From: Pseudomonas palmensis
Lineage (GTDB): Bacteria > Pseudomonadota > Gammaproteobacteria > Pseudomonadales > Pseudomonadaceae
Assembly (NCBI RefSeq): GCF_017848315.1
Contig: NZ_JAFKEC010000002.1
Coordinates: forward strand, 165,648-229,647
Direction: 5' to 3'
Length of the DNA stretch: 64,000 nt
Each line of letters starts with the position of its first letter. Positions within the stretch are counted from its first letter, which is position 1. A program made the position numbers and the translations under genes. The notes beneath the pieces are model-generated. The model saw only the letters and a program-made list of their open reading frames with translations. It ran no database searches and was not told the origin of the DNA. This document shows positions 17,917 to 26,513 of this stretch, one piece after another.

Positions 17917-18948
17917 ATGAATAAGAAAATCGCAGCTGTACTTTTGCTCGCAACCATCGCAAGCCCGCTGTATGCCGCTGAAAAGCTGACCGTGGTGTCC
18001 TTCGGCGGCAACAACCGCCAGGCGCAGGAGAAGGCGTTCTACAAACCCTTCACCGCCCAGACCGGCGTGGCCATCACCGCCGACGACTACAACGGCGAAA
18101 TGGCCAAGATCAAGGTGATGGCCGACACCGGCAAAACCAGCTGGGATGTGGTGGAGGTCGAATCGCCCGAGCTCATCCGTGGTTGCAGCGAAGGGGTGTT
18201 CGAACCGCTGGACTGGAGCCGGATAGGCAACAAGGAAGACTTCATTCCTGCGGCCGTCAGCGACTGTGGTGTCGGCATCTTCATCTGGTCCACCGTGCTG
18301 ACCTACGACCCCAACAAACTCGCCTCCAGCCCGCAAGGCTGGGCCGACTTCTGGGACCTGAAGAAGTACCCCGGCAAGCGCGGCCTGCGCCGCGGCGCGA
18401 AGTTCACGCTGGAGTTCGCGCTGCTTGCCGATGGGGTAGACAACAAGGACCTCTACACGCTGCTGGGTACTGAAGAGGGTGTCAAACGTGCGTTCAAGAA
18501 GCTCGATGAAATCAAGTCCAGCATCCAGTGGTGGGACTCCGGCGCGCAGCCGCTGCAATGGCTGATCGCCGGTGACGTGGTCATGACCTCCGCCTACAAC
18601 GGCCGTGTCACCTCTGCCCAGGAGGAAGGCCAGTCGTTTGCGATGCAATGGAATGGCAGCCTCTACGATCTCGATCACTGGGCCATCGTGAAAGGGGCGC
18701 CGAAAAAGGAACTGGCAGAGCGCTTCATCGCGTTCGCCAGCGAGCCCATGCAACAGAAGAACTTCGTCGAGGCCATCCCCTACGGGCCCAGCAACACCGG
18801 CGCGATGGACCTGCTGGACAAGCGCGTGGGCGAAAAACTGCCCACCGCCCCGCAAAACCTGAAAAACGCCCGTGCCACCGACGCCGAGTTCTGGATCGAC
18901 CACGGTGAGGACCTGGAGGAACGCTTCAACGCCTGGGTCAACAAGTGA
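17917..18948 (+). CDS. Polyamine-type ABC substrate-binding protein (PotD/PotF-like)
   Basis: A signal peptide (MNKKIAAVLLLATIASPLYA) precedes a mature domain with the PotD/F pattern (LTVVSFGGNNRQAQ ... WDVVEVESPELIRG ... GIFIWSTVLTYDPNKL ... SIQWWDSGAQPLQWLIAGDVVMTSAYNG). Members bind putrescine, spermidine or related amines in the periplasm. No permease or ATPase lies next to it, so its transporter is elsewhere or shared. It leads an operon with a kinase and a class-III PLP enzyme, which suggests an amine or amino alcohol as substrate. Confidence 0.9.
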   Translation: MNKKIAAVLLLATIASPLYAAEKLTVVSFGGNNRQAQEKAFYKPFTAQTGVAITADDYNGEMAKIKVMADTGKTSWDVVEVESPELIRGCSEGVFEPLDWSRIGNKEDFIPAAVSDCGVGIFIWSTVLTYDPNKLASSPQGWADFWDLKKYPGKRGLRRGAKFTLEFALLADGVDNKDLYTLLGTEEGVKRAFKKLDEIKSSIQWWDSGAQPLQWLIAGDVVMTSAYNGRVTSAQEEGQSFAMQWNGSLYDLDHWAIVKGAPKKELAERFIAFASEPMQQKNFVEAIPYGPSNTGAMDLLDKRVGEKLPTAPQNLKNARATDAEFWIDHGEDLEERFNAWVNK

Positions 18949-19005
18949 TGCATGGCGCCCCTGAAACCGGGGGCGCCATTCAAAGGCCGTATAAGGATGC
19001 CAGTC

Positions 19006-20073
19006 ATGCCCCTTGAAAATCTGGCTGTCGATGACAGCCTGCTCGAAGCTGCTCCGGCACGGGTCACCGATGCGCAGGCGTGTGCAGTGCTGCGCCAGCA
19101 ATTCGGTTTGACCGGCACGCTCGAAAAACTGGGCGGCGAGCGCGACCTCAATTTCCGCGTGATGCTCGAAGACGGCTCATCCCGGTTGTTCAAGCTCTCC
19201 CACCCGCTTGAAAACCCCGATGTGGTCGACTTCCACAACCAGGCGATGCGAAGAATCGAACTTCGCGATCCCGGGCTTGCGGTTCAGCGCGTGCACCCCT
19301 CGCTTGAGGGCCAGTACGCCACCTTCGTCGAGGTCGACGGGCAGCGCATGCTGGCGCGGCTGCTGTCCTTCGAAGACGGCATGCCCCTTCACTGCGTGAG
19401 TCACCCCACACCGACGTTTCGCCGGGTCATCGGGCAGTCCATCGCCCGGCTTGACGTGGCGCTGCAAGGGTTTGCCCACCCCGCCGCCGGGCATGCGCTG
19501 CTGTGGGACATGCAGCACGCCGCGCACCTTCGACCGCTGTCGGTGCACATCGAACCCGGCCCCGGACGAAGCCTGGTGCAGCGCAGCCTCGAGCAGTACG
19601 CGTCGGCGGTGGTGCCAAGCATCCCCGGGCTGCGCAAGCAGGTCATTCACAATGACACCAACCCGCACAACATCATCGTGGATGCCCACAACCCCGATGT
19701 GCTGCGCAGCATCCTCGATTTCGGTGACATGGTGCATGCGCCCCTGGTCAACGAGGTCGCGGTTGCCGCTTCCTACCACCTTGGGCAGGTAGGCGATGTA
19801 CTGGAACCGGCCCTGGATGTGATTGTCGGCTACCACCAGTGCAACCCCCTGAACCAGCAGGAGCTGGCGCTGCTGCCCGAGCTGCTGGCCACGCGCCTGG
19901 CGTTGGCCCTGTGCATCAACTCCTGGCGCGCCGAACTGCATCCGGACAATCGCCAGTACATCCTTCGAAACACCCAACGTGCCTGGGCAAACCTGAAGGC
20001 ACTGTCGGCGCTGTCTCGTGCTGAAACAGAAGACCGAATTGCTTCGGCCTGCCTGCGAGCAAATCGAGCATGA
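19006..20073 (+). CDS. Amino-alcohol/hydroxylysine-type kinase (APH family)
   Basis: ATG 19006 has AAGG at 9 bp and is preferred to ATG 18997. The choline/aminoglycoside-kinase fold is shown by the Brenner motif VIHNDTNPHNI (His215, Asp217, Asn222 region) and the metal-binding LDFGDM. A nucleotide loop (KLGGERDLNFRVM) precedes them. The closest theme is hydroxylysine kinase (AGPHD1) and amino-alcohol kinases. Its stop overlaps the start of the PLP enzyme by ATGA, so kinase and lyase are coupled. It would O-phosphorylate the amino alcohol for elimination by the next gene. Confidence 0.8.
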   Translation: MPLENLAVDDSLLEAAPARVTDAQACAVLRQQFGLTGTLEKLGGERDLNFRVMLEDGSSRLFKLSHPLENPDVVDFHNQAMRRIELRDPGLAVQRVHPSLEGQYATFVEVDGQRMLARLLSFEDGMPLHCVSHPTPTFRRVIGQSIARLDVALQGFAHPAAGHALLWDMQHAAHLRPLSVHIEPGPGRSLVQRSLEQYASAVVPSIPGLRKQVIHNDTNPHNIIVDAHNPDVLRSILDFGDMVHAPLVNEVAVAASYHLGQVGDVLEPALDVIVGYHQCNPLNQQELALLPELLATRLALALCINSWRAELHPDNRQYILRNTQRAWANLKALSALSRAETEDRIASACLRANRA

Positions 20074-21389
20074 GCATGATCAACGGCTTCACGTCAGCCG
20101 ACGCCACCCGGCTTTCGGCATCGCAGCGACGTCTGATCGAGCGCCGCGAGCGGCTACTGGGCCCGGCATACCGCCTGTTCTACGAGCGACCGCTGCACAC
20201 TGTTCGAGGGGAGGGCGTATGGCTCTTCGACGAGCAGGGCCGTCGCTACCTGGACGCCTACAACAACGTTGCCTCCATCGGTCACTGCCATCCCCGGGTG
20301 GTCGAGGCGATGCATCGGCAGTCGCAGGTGCTGAACACGCACACCCGTTACCTGCAGGAGGGCATTCTCGACTATGCCGAGCAGTTGCTCGGTACCTTCA
20401 CCGATGACCTGGATCGCGTCATGTTCACCTGCTCCGGGAGCGAGGCGAATGATCTGGCGCTGCGCATCGCCAGGCACTGCACCGGTGGCACTGGCGTCAT
20501 CATCACCCGGTTCGCCTACCACGGCGTCACCGCAGACATCGCCGAGCTTTCACCATCGCTTGGCAGCGCCATGGTGCTCCCGGCGCATGTGCGCACCGTT
20601 CGCGCACCTGACGCTTACCGTCTGGGGGCCGAAAACGTGGCGTCGATGTTCGCCGCAGACGTGCGCGCCGCAATCGACGACCTCAAGGCGCACGGCATCC
20701 GCCCGGCGGCAATCCTGCTGGATGGCATCTTCTCCAGCGACGGCGTGCTGCCCGGGCCGGCGGGCAGTATCGCCGAAGGTGTGGCGCTGGCCCAGGCCGA
20801 AGGCCTGCTGTACATCGCCGATGAGGTACAGCCGGGTTTTGCGCGTACCGGCCTAAACATGTGGGGGTTTACCAGGCACGACGTGCGCCCGGACCTCGTC
20901 ACCCTCGGCAAGCCCATGGGCAATGGCCAGCCCATTGCCGGCATCGTCGGGCGCTCCCAGGTGGTCGATCACTTCGGCAGGAGCATGCGCTACTTCAATA
21001 CCTTTGGCGGCAACCCGGTCTCGTGCGCGGCAGGTCAGGCGGTGCTGGACGTCATCCGCGAAGAACACCTGCAGCAGAGGGCCCATCACATTGGCAGCTA
21101 CCTGCTGGACGGCCTGACACGGCTTGCCCAGCGCCATGAAATGATCGGCGACGTCAGGGGGGCCGGCATGTTCCTTGGGGTTGAGCTGGTCACCGACCGC
21201 GCCACCAGGGCACCCGCAGCCAGGCAGGCCCGCCAGGTGGTCAACGCGATGCGCGAGCAGGGCGTGCTGATCAGCGCCGCCGGTCCGCACCAGAACGTGC
21301 TCAAAATCCGTCCGCTGCTGGCGTTTACCCAGGCGCATGCGCAGATGCTTGTGGAAGCGGTCGATACCGCGATGCAAGGGGCTTGTTGA
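20070..21389 (+). CDS. Class-III PLP enzyme, probable amino-alcohol-phosphate phospho-lyase
   Basis: The 439-residue fold-type I, class-III aminotransferase-like protein has TCSGSEANDLALR, DEVQPGFARTG and the Schiff-base Lys281 in TLGKPMGNGQPIAG. It is like human AGXT2L1/L2, which cleave phosphoethanolamine or 5-phosphohydroxylysine to aldehyde, ammonia and phosphate. Direct coupling to a kinase gene supports a phospho-lyase rather than a transaminase. The likely route is amine uptake, phosphorylation, then elimination to an aldehyde. Amino-alcohol kinase plus phospho-lyase activities are known biochemically in Pseudomonas and Erwinia. The exact substrate cannot be read from sequence. Confidence 0.8.
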   Translation: MSMINGFTSADATRLSASQRRLIERRERLLGPAYRLFYERPLHTVRGEGVWLFDEQGRRYLDAYNNVASIGHCHPRVVEAMHRQSQVLNTHTRYLQEGILDYAEQLLGTFTDDLDRVMFTCSGSEANDLALRIARHCTGGTGVIITRFAYHGVTADIAELSPSLGSAMVLPAHVRTVRAPDAYRLGAENVASMFAADVRAAIDDLKAHGIRPAAILLDGIFSSDGVLPGPAGSIAEGVALAQAEGLLYIADEVQPGFARTGLNMWGFTRHDVRPDLVTLGKPMGNGQPIAGIVGRSQVVDHFGRSMRYFNTFGGNPVSCAAGQAVLDVIREEHLQQRAHHIGSYLLDGLTRLAQRHEMIGDVRGAGMFLGVELVTDRATRAPAARQARQVVNAMREQGVLISAAGPHQNVLKIRPLLAFTQAHAQMLVEAVDTAMQGAC

Positions 21390-21409
21390 GAAGGCCAGGC
21401 CCTTGTTCG

Positions 21410-21919
21410 TCAGCCTGCGCCGTGGGCGGCGAGGTTGCAGTATTGCCCCTTGAAGTACAGCAAGGGCTGCGTGGCGGCAGTTTGCTGCAGGTTCAGCGCC
21501 TTCACTTCGCCAATCACGATCAGGTGATCACCGGCGACGTGTTCGGCGTGGATCTCGCAATCGAGCCAGTGCAGGCTGCCGGCAATGATCGGGTTGCCCA
21601 GTGGCGATGCCTGCCATTGCACGCCCTGCCACTTGTCGGTACCTCGTCGGGCGAACTGGTTGGAGATCCCGACCTGTTCACCGGACAGGATATTGACCGC
21701 GAAGCGGCCTGCCTGGCGGATCCTGGGGTAGCTGGCCGAACCGGCCATCACGCTGAACGACACCAGCGGCGGGCTCATCGACACGCTATAGAACGACTGG
21801 CAGGTAAAGCCGACCGGCTCCTCCTCGATTTGCGACGTGATCACCGTGATACCCGATGCGTAGTGCCCGAGCGCTTCGCGAAAGCGCAATGGCTCGATGG
21901 CAGTACTGGAACGTGACAT
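21410..21919 (-). CDS. Flavin reductase-like protein of the mes operon
   Basis: ATG 21919 (MSRSSTAIEPLRF) gives 169 residues of the flavin-reductase (FMN-binding split barrel) family: LGHYASGITVITS, FTCQSFYSVSMSPPLVSFSV, FAVNILSGEQ and the GDHLIVIGEV end. Such proteins supply reduced FMN to a partner monooxygenase. It follows mesD on the same strand, and since MesD-dependent methionine synthesis needs oxygen, a reduced-flavin supplier fits. It could also serve an unlinked oxygenase. Confidence 0.8.
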   Translation of the reverse strand: MSRSSTAIEPLRFREALGHYASGITVITSQIEEEPVGFTCQSFYSVSMSPPLVSFSVMAGSASYPRIRQAGRFAVNILSGEQVGISNQFARRGTDKWQGVQWQASPLGNPIIAGSLHWLDCEIHAEHVAGDHLIVIGEVKALNLQQTAATQPLLYFKGQYCNLAAHGAG

Positions 21920-22004
21920 GGTAGGTCCTGGCTGAAAGGGCGGGTCCAAAGGCGGCGGGGAGGGGGCAAGCCGCTCGATCAGCGCTGCAACCCCTCCTGC
22001 ACCC

Positions 22005-23036
22005 TTATCGGTTCAAGAGCTCTCTGCGCACGATGTCCGCGCCGGCGCTCAAGGCGTTCAGCTTGCCGCGTGCCACCTCGCGGGGCAGAGGGGCCATGCC
22101 GCAGTTGGTGCAAGGGTAGAGCTTGTCGGCGTCCACGAACTGCAGCGCTTTGCGCAGGGTGTTGGCCACTTCCTCGGGGGTTTCGATGGCGTGGTTCGCC
22201 ACATCGATGGCCCCCACCATCACTTTCTTGCCGCGAATCAGCTCGATCAGGTCCATCGGGACATGGGAGTTGTGGCACTCCAGCGAGATGATATCGATGC
22301 CGGATTTCTGCAGCTTGGGGAAGGCTTCCTCATATTGGCGCCACTCCGAGCCCAGCGTCTTTTTCCAGTCGGTATTGGCCTTGATGCCGTAGCCGTAGCA
22401 AATATGCACGGCCGTTTCACATTTGAGCCCTTCGATCGCCCGTTCCAGGGTGGCCACGCCCCAGTCATTCACCTCGTCGAAGAACACGTTGAAGGCAGGC
22501 TCGTCGAACTGGATGATGTCCACGCCCGCCGCCTCCAGCTCTCGGGCTTCCTGATTGAGGATCTTGGCAAATTCCCAAGCCAGCTTTTCCCGGCTTTTGT
22601 AGTGGCTGTCATACAGCGTGTCGATCATGGTCATGGGGCCGGGCAGGGCCCATTTGATGGGCTGGCTGGTCTGCTGGCGCAGAAACCTGGCATCTTCGAC
22701 AAACACCGGTTTCTGCCTGGCAACAGCACCCACAACGGTCGGCACGCTTGCGTCATAGCGGTCACGAATTCTGACGGTTTCGCGCTTCTCGAAATCCACT
22801 CCGCTCAGGTGCTCGATAAAGGTGGTAACGAAATGCTGGCGGGTCTGTTCGCCGTCGCTGACGATATCAATGCCTGCGTGTTGCTGTTCCTGCAGGGCCA
22901 GGCGCAAGGCGTCCTGCTTGCCTTCGAGCAGCTCCTCGCCGTGCAGCTTCCAGGGCGACCAGAGCGTCTCGGGTTGTGCAAGCCAGGACGGTTTGGGCAG
23001 GCTGCCAGCAGTGGAGGTGGGTAGCAGTTTTTTCAC
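22005..23036 (-). CDS. mesD: MesD-type methionine synthase (core-MetE family)
   Basis: The GTG 23036 start (VKKLLPTSTAGSLPKPSW) has AAGG nine bases upstream. At 343 residues it is a stand-alone MetE C-terminal barrel without the folate-binding N-terminal half. Zinc ligands are visible: HICYGYG (His211, Cys213), ECHNS (Glu) and CTNCGMAP (Cys). It would methylate homocysteine without 5-methyltetrahydrofolate. The DUF1852 gene next to it is the known partner MesX, which makes the MesD subfamily assignment strong. A B12/MetE role in general methyl transfer is the alternative. Confidence 0.85.
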   Translation of the reverse strand: MKKLLPTSTAGSLPKPSWLAQPETLWSPWKLHGEELLEGKQDALRLALQEQQHAGIDIVSDGEQTRQHFVTTFIEHLSGVDFEKRETVRIRDRYDASVPTVVGAVARQKPVFVEDARFLRQQTSQPIKWALPGPMTMIDTLYDSHYKSREKLAWEFAKILNQEARELEAAGVDIIQFDEPAFNVFFDEVNDWGVATLERAIEGLKCETAVHICYGYGIKANTDWKKTLGSEWRQYEEAFPKLQKSGIDIISLECHNSHVPMDLIELIRGKKVMVGAIDVANHAIETPEEVANTLRKALQFVDADKLYPCTNCGMAPLPREVARGKLNALSAGADIVRRELLNR

Positions 23037-23064
23037 GATAGATGACCTTGTATGTTCTGAATGA

Positions 23065-24048
23065 TCAAAGCGCGTATTGGGCGGACCACTGCTCAAGCAC
23101 GGTCTGGTAGGGCTTGATGAAGTGCTCTTCGACAAACCTGCCCTGTTCGATGGCCAACTGACTGCGCTCTTCTCGATCGTAGACAATGCGGGTCAACGAG
23201 TAATCCTGGTGATTCAAGCTCGGCTGATAGGATCGACCTGCTGCTGAATTCGCGTTGTAGATTTCAGGGCGATAGATCTTCTGGAAGGTATCCATCGTGC
23301 TGATGGTGCTGATCAGTTCAAGGTTGGTGTAATCCCCAAGCAGGTCCCCCGCAAAGTAGAACGCCAGCGGTGCCACGCTGTTGGCAGGCATGAAGTAGCG
23401 AACCTTCAGGCCCATCTTCCGGAAGTACTCATCGGTCAGGGAATATTCGTCCTGCTGGTATTCGGTGCCCAATACCGGGTGCTGGTTTTCGGTGCGCTGA
23501 TAAGTCTTGCTGCTTGAAACACTCAGGCAGATGACCGGCGGTTTTTTGAAGTGTTCTTTATAAGTGCTCGAACTCACGAAATGCTTGAACAGCTTGCCGT
23601 GCAGCTCGCCGAAATCATCCGGCGTGCTGAACCCCTGCTGGTTCTTGTTGTGCCCCAGCAACAGCACGCTGAAGTCATAATCGCGCACGTACGAGGAGAA
23701 GTTGTTGCCTACGATGCCCTCGATGCGTTCGCTTGTTTTGCGATCCACAATGGTGGTCTGCAATATTTCAATCAGCGGCAGGGCGGTGTCGCTGTGCTCG
23801 GCATCCATGTTCATTTCCACGGAAATGATTTCAAGTTCGACGTTGTAGCGGTCGCCTTTCGGGTTGTCCCAGTGCGCCAGGGCGTTGAAACGATTGTCGA
23901 TCATCGTCAGGGTATTGCGCAGGTTTTCCTGGCGACGCTGCCCCCTCGCCAGGTTTGCGAAGTTGGTGGTCGTGCGGGTGTTTTCAGCGGGGCGATAATG
24001 TTCGTCGAAACGAATACGCTTGATCGAGAATGTAAATGCTGTGCTCAT
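23065..24048 (-). CDS. mesX: MesX (DUF1852), partner of MesD
   Basis: The 327-residue protein matches DUF1852 over its length, with landmarks such as FSIKRIRFDEHYRP at the start and YSLTRIVYDREERSQLA near the end. Genetic work on folate-independent methionine synthases showed that MesD needs MesX and oxygen, with the methyl donor unknown. It is first in the mesX-mesD-flavin reductase operon (28 bp before mesD). The N terminus has no signal peptide, so it acts in the cytoplasm. Confidence 0.88.
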   Translation of the reverse strand: MSTAFTFSIKRIRFDEHYRPAENTRTTTNFANLARGQRRQENLRNTLTMIDNRFNALAHWDNPKGDRYNVELEIISVEMNMDAEHSDTALPLIEILQTTIVDRKTSERIEGIVGNNFSSYVRDYDFSVLLLGHNKNQQGFSTPDDFGELHGKLFKHFVSSSTYKEHFKKPPVICLSVSSSKTYQRTENQHPVLGTEYQQDEYSLTDEYFRKMGLKVRYFMPANSVAPLAFYFAGDLLGDYTNLELISTISTMDTFQKIYRPEIYNANSAAGRSYQPSLNHQDYSLTRIVYDREERSQLAIEQGRFVEEHFIKPYQTVLEQWSAQYAL

Positions 24049-24383
24049 TTTAATCGGATGCCCTGATGGTCCGAGATAAAAACCGAATCTACATTTGCCC
24101 TCTTCGGCAAGTTTGATTCGTTGTAGGTTTTTTTGCTCGGGCGTCTTGAAGTGTTCCTTAATTGGGGCGTATTTTATGTCCGGGCATCGAACGAGTTAAA
24201 TTGAATTGATTTCATGGGAACGTTAGCCACCCTCATGATGCTCATCTGCAGGGCTTTTGATTATTATTTTCCACCTTGGCCAATAAGCGGCAGGTTCGCT
24301 TTTTCAAGATGCGCGCAGGCCATGGTGACCATTGAGGCCTCAAGGCGCTGGAGGCCATGGCGTCACTTGTTGCGGATATATAA
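24049..24383. other. mesX upstream region
   Basis: This intergenic stretch between mesX (minus) and the lipoprotein gene (plus) should hold both promoters. I see an imperfect hairpin (TTGCC...GGCAA near 24102-24119) and AT-rich patches, but no riboswitch that I can identify and no exact MetR palindrome. Confidence 0.4.
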
Positions 24384-24566
24384 ATGAAACCACTGATCAC
24401 GGCCCTTGCGCTGTTCATCCTCGCCGGCTGTACCTCCAGCGGCGCTCCCACGGCTGAGCAGCAAACCCGGGAATGCATGAACTATCACGCCATGATGACC
24501 GCGCCCATGGCGCCCGATGCCATGCAACGCCTCAAGGCTGCCTGCGAACAGTCCAGGCTTCGATAG
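24384..24566 (+). CDS. Small lipoprotein
   Basis: The 60-residue product has a lipobox (LFILAGC, Cys16), so it is exported and lipidated. The mature part is short and Met-rich (YHAMMTAPMAPDAMQRLKAAC), with Cys residues that could bind metal or form a disulphide. A MITE begins 5 bp after its stop. Function unknown; such small lipoproteins are common in pseudomonads. Confidence 0.75.
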   Translation: MKPLITALALFILAGCTSSGAPTAEQQTRECMNYHAMMTAPMAPDAMQRLKAACEQSRLR

Positions 24567-24570
24567 CGGC

Positions 24571-24660
24571 CTAGGCTCTGTACGAAAAGCCTTGATACTC
24601 GGTGATGCTGCGTTGAAAACAGCCTGACCTTCGTCTCAAGACTTTTCATACAGACCCTAG
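24571..24660. mobile_element. 90-bp MITE related to IS5/IS427 ends
   Basis: Inverted termini CTAGGCTCTGTACGAAAAG and (reverse complement of the right end) CTAGGGTCTGTATGAAAAG match at 17 of 19 positions, with CTAG at both borders. There is no coding content. The GGCTCTGT ends resemble the 947-bp element at 13862, so a related transposase could mobilise it. Its right end supplies the stop codon of the minus-strand gene beside it. Confidence 0.8.
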
Positions 24661-25121
24661 TCCCAGGCCATCACCACGCCTTCCAGCCGGCGAAATTCAT
24701 CCAGTGTGCGGTGGAATTCGGCGCGTTCAAAGGTGGCGGTGCAAGCGGCCTCGAACCAGCTGACGCGGGGCTGCTCCAGGGTGATCACCTCGTGCAGCAG
24801 GCCGAAGCGCCGCCAGTGGATGTGATCCTCATGGGCGTGTTGCTCCACGACGATGACCGTGCAACTCAGGTCCAGGTCATCGGAGCACACCAGCAGCGGC
24901 ACCAGGGTGGTCCACCCAGGGGCAGTGGAGTAGCTGCGGTCCCACACCAGTTCATTATCGTCTTCGCCGTAGAGGCCGGCATGCGCTGCCACCAGATGAA
25001 GCTGTGCAGCGGGGTCTCGTGCTGGCAGCCAGACTTCCAGCGGCGCGCCATCGATGGCGAAGGTCGAGTAGAAGCCCTGGCTGTACTTCGATTTGAAGCT
25101 GGCGATTGAAAGCTGGTTCAC
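24657..25121 (-). CDS. Unknown protein of 154 residues
   Basis: The product (MNQLSIASFKSKYSQGFYSTFAIDGAPLEVWLPAR ... VIVVEQHAHEDHIHWRRFGLL) is intact to the end. Its TAG stop lies in the right border CTAG of the MITE, so the C terminus may have been changed by the insertion. No signal peptide or membrane segment is seen. It resembles conserved Pseudomonas proteins of unknown role. It precedes nothing on its strand and follows the MFS gene by 37 bp. Confidence 0.65.
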   Translation of the reverse strand: MNQLSIASFKSKYSQGFYSTFAIDGAPLEVWLPARDPAAQLHLVAAHAGLYGEDDNELVWDRSYSTAPGWTTLVPLLVCSDDLDLSCTVIVVEQHAHEDHIHWRRFGLLHEVITLEQPRVSWFEAACTATFERAEFHRTLDEFRRLEGVVMAWD

Positions 25122-25157
25122 GTTGGTTTCTTTCCTTTGGCAAAACCTGGCAGGCCC

Positions 25158-26345
25158 TCAGTGCCCGCCCTTCATGCGCCGCGCCACCAGGTAGATCCCC
25201 AACCCCACCAGCGCAGTCGCCGCGCCAATGTAGCCGGTACTGGTCCAGCCGAACCCCGCGGTAATCGCCATGCCGCCAAACCATGGCCCCAGCGCATTGG
25301 CCAGGTTGAACGCCGCATGGTTCGATGCCGCCGCCAGGCTCGGCGCTTCATGTGCAATGTCCATCAGGCGAATCTGCAAGGGGGCGGCCAGTGCGATCAT
25401 GGTGCCGACCAGCCCGCAGCCCAGCAGCACGCCCCACGGCGAACTGGCCGCGAAGGGGAACAGGCTCAGCACGAGAATCGACCATACCAGCACCAACCCC
25501 ACCGCGCGAAACTGCAGGCGGTCGAACAGCTTGCCGCCCGCGATGTTGCCGATGATGCCGCCCACCCCGAACGCCGCCAGCCCGAATGGAATCCACTGTG
25601 GCGACACCTTGGTCACCTGCAGCATGGTCGGCGCCAGGTAACTGAACACGCAGAACATGCCGGCAAAACCGATCGAGGCGATGGCCAGCGCCATCCACAC
25701 CTGCGGCAGGCGAAACGCCTGGAGCTCCTTGCGCGGGTCGCTGCGCACTTCATCGTGACGCTGCGGCACGTAGCGCCACACCAGCCCGATGGTGCACAGC
25801 GCAATCGCGCCCACCAGCACGAACGCCGCACGCCAGCCGAAGAACTGCCCCAGGAAGGTCGCCACCGGGTTGCCCAGCAGCATCGCCAGGGTGAGCCCCA
25901 TCATCACCCGTGCCACCGCGCCCGCGCGCTGGTCGGTGGCCACCATGCTCGAGGCCACCACCGCCGCGATGCCGAAGTAGGCGCCGTGGGGCAGGCCGCT
26001 GATAAAGCGAAACGCCACCAGCCCGGCGAAGGAGGGCGCGAAGGCCGTGGCCAGGTTGCCGATCGCATACAGCGCCATCAGCAACAGCAGCATGTGCTTG
26101 CGCAGCAGCTTGGCACCCAGAATCGCCAGGGCCGGCGCACCCACCATCACGCCCAGGGCATAAGCGCTGATGGCATGGCCCACCTGGGGCTCGCTCAGGT
26201 GCAGGTTGCTGGCGATGTCGGGCATCAGCCCCATGATCGCGAACTCGCCGGTACCGATGGCAAAACTTCCCAGGGCCATGGCGGCTTCCATCTTGCCGAC
26301 GGTGGCTCTGGAATAGGCGAGTGGCGGCGCTTGCTGAATGGTCAT
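25158..26345 (-). CDS. MFS transporter (DHA1 drug/sugar-exporter type)
   Basis: ATG 26345 (MTIQQAPPLAYSRATVG) gives about 395 residues with 12 predicted membrane segments. The DHA1 pattern appears early (GTGEFAIMGLMPDIASNL) with the loop 2-3 region (GAKLLRKHMLLLLMALYAIG) and GLPHGAYFG. Related members export arabinose, sugars or drugs. It is divergent from ggt and has no regulator beside it. Substrate unknown. Confidence 0.85.
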   Translation of the reverse strand: MTIQQAPPLAYSRATVGKMEAAMALGSFAIGTGEFAIMGLMPDIASNLHLSEPQVGHAISAYALGVMVGAPALAILGAKLLRKHMLLLLMALYAIGNLATAFAPSFAGLVAFRFISGLPHGAYFGIAAVVASSMVATDQRAGAVARVMMGLTLAMLLGNPVATFLGQFFGWRAAFVLVGAIALCTIGLVWRYVPQRHDEVRSDPRKELQAFRLPQVWMALAIASIGFAGMFCVFSYLAPTMLQVTKVSPQWIPFGLAAFGVGGIIGNIAGGKLFDRLQFRAVGLVLVWSILVLSLFPFAASSPWGVLLGCGLVGTMIALAAPLQIRLMDIAHEAPSLAAASNHAAFNLANALGPWFGGMAITAGFGWTSTGYIGAATALVGLGIYLVARRMKGGH

Positions 26346-26513
26346 CTGAATCCTTGAAACAAACTGAAACGTTAAAGCGGGAAGCTTAATCAATCTGCAC
26401 CCTACGCGTCGAGAATCAGGGCACGCGCATTGGAATCGCCGCACAAGCCGCGGTGAGTACCGGGCCTGCTCGCGTCAATCACGCTACCATTGCCCGCGTT
26501 CCCCAAACGCTCA

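Noticed and set aside
24049..24240. Riboswitch upstream of mesX
   Set aside because: No SAM- or cobalamin-riboswitch core sequence could be recognised by eye, and only a short imperfect hairpin is present.
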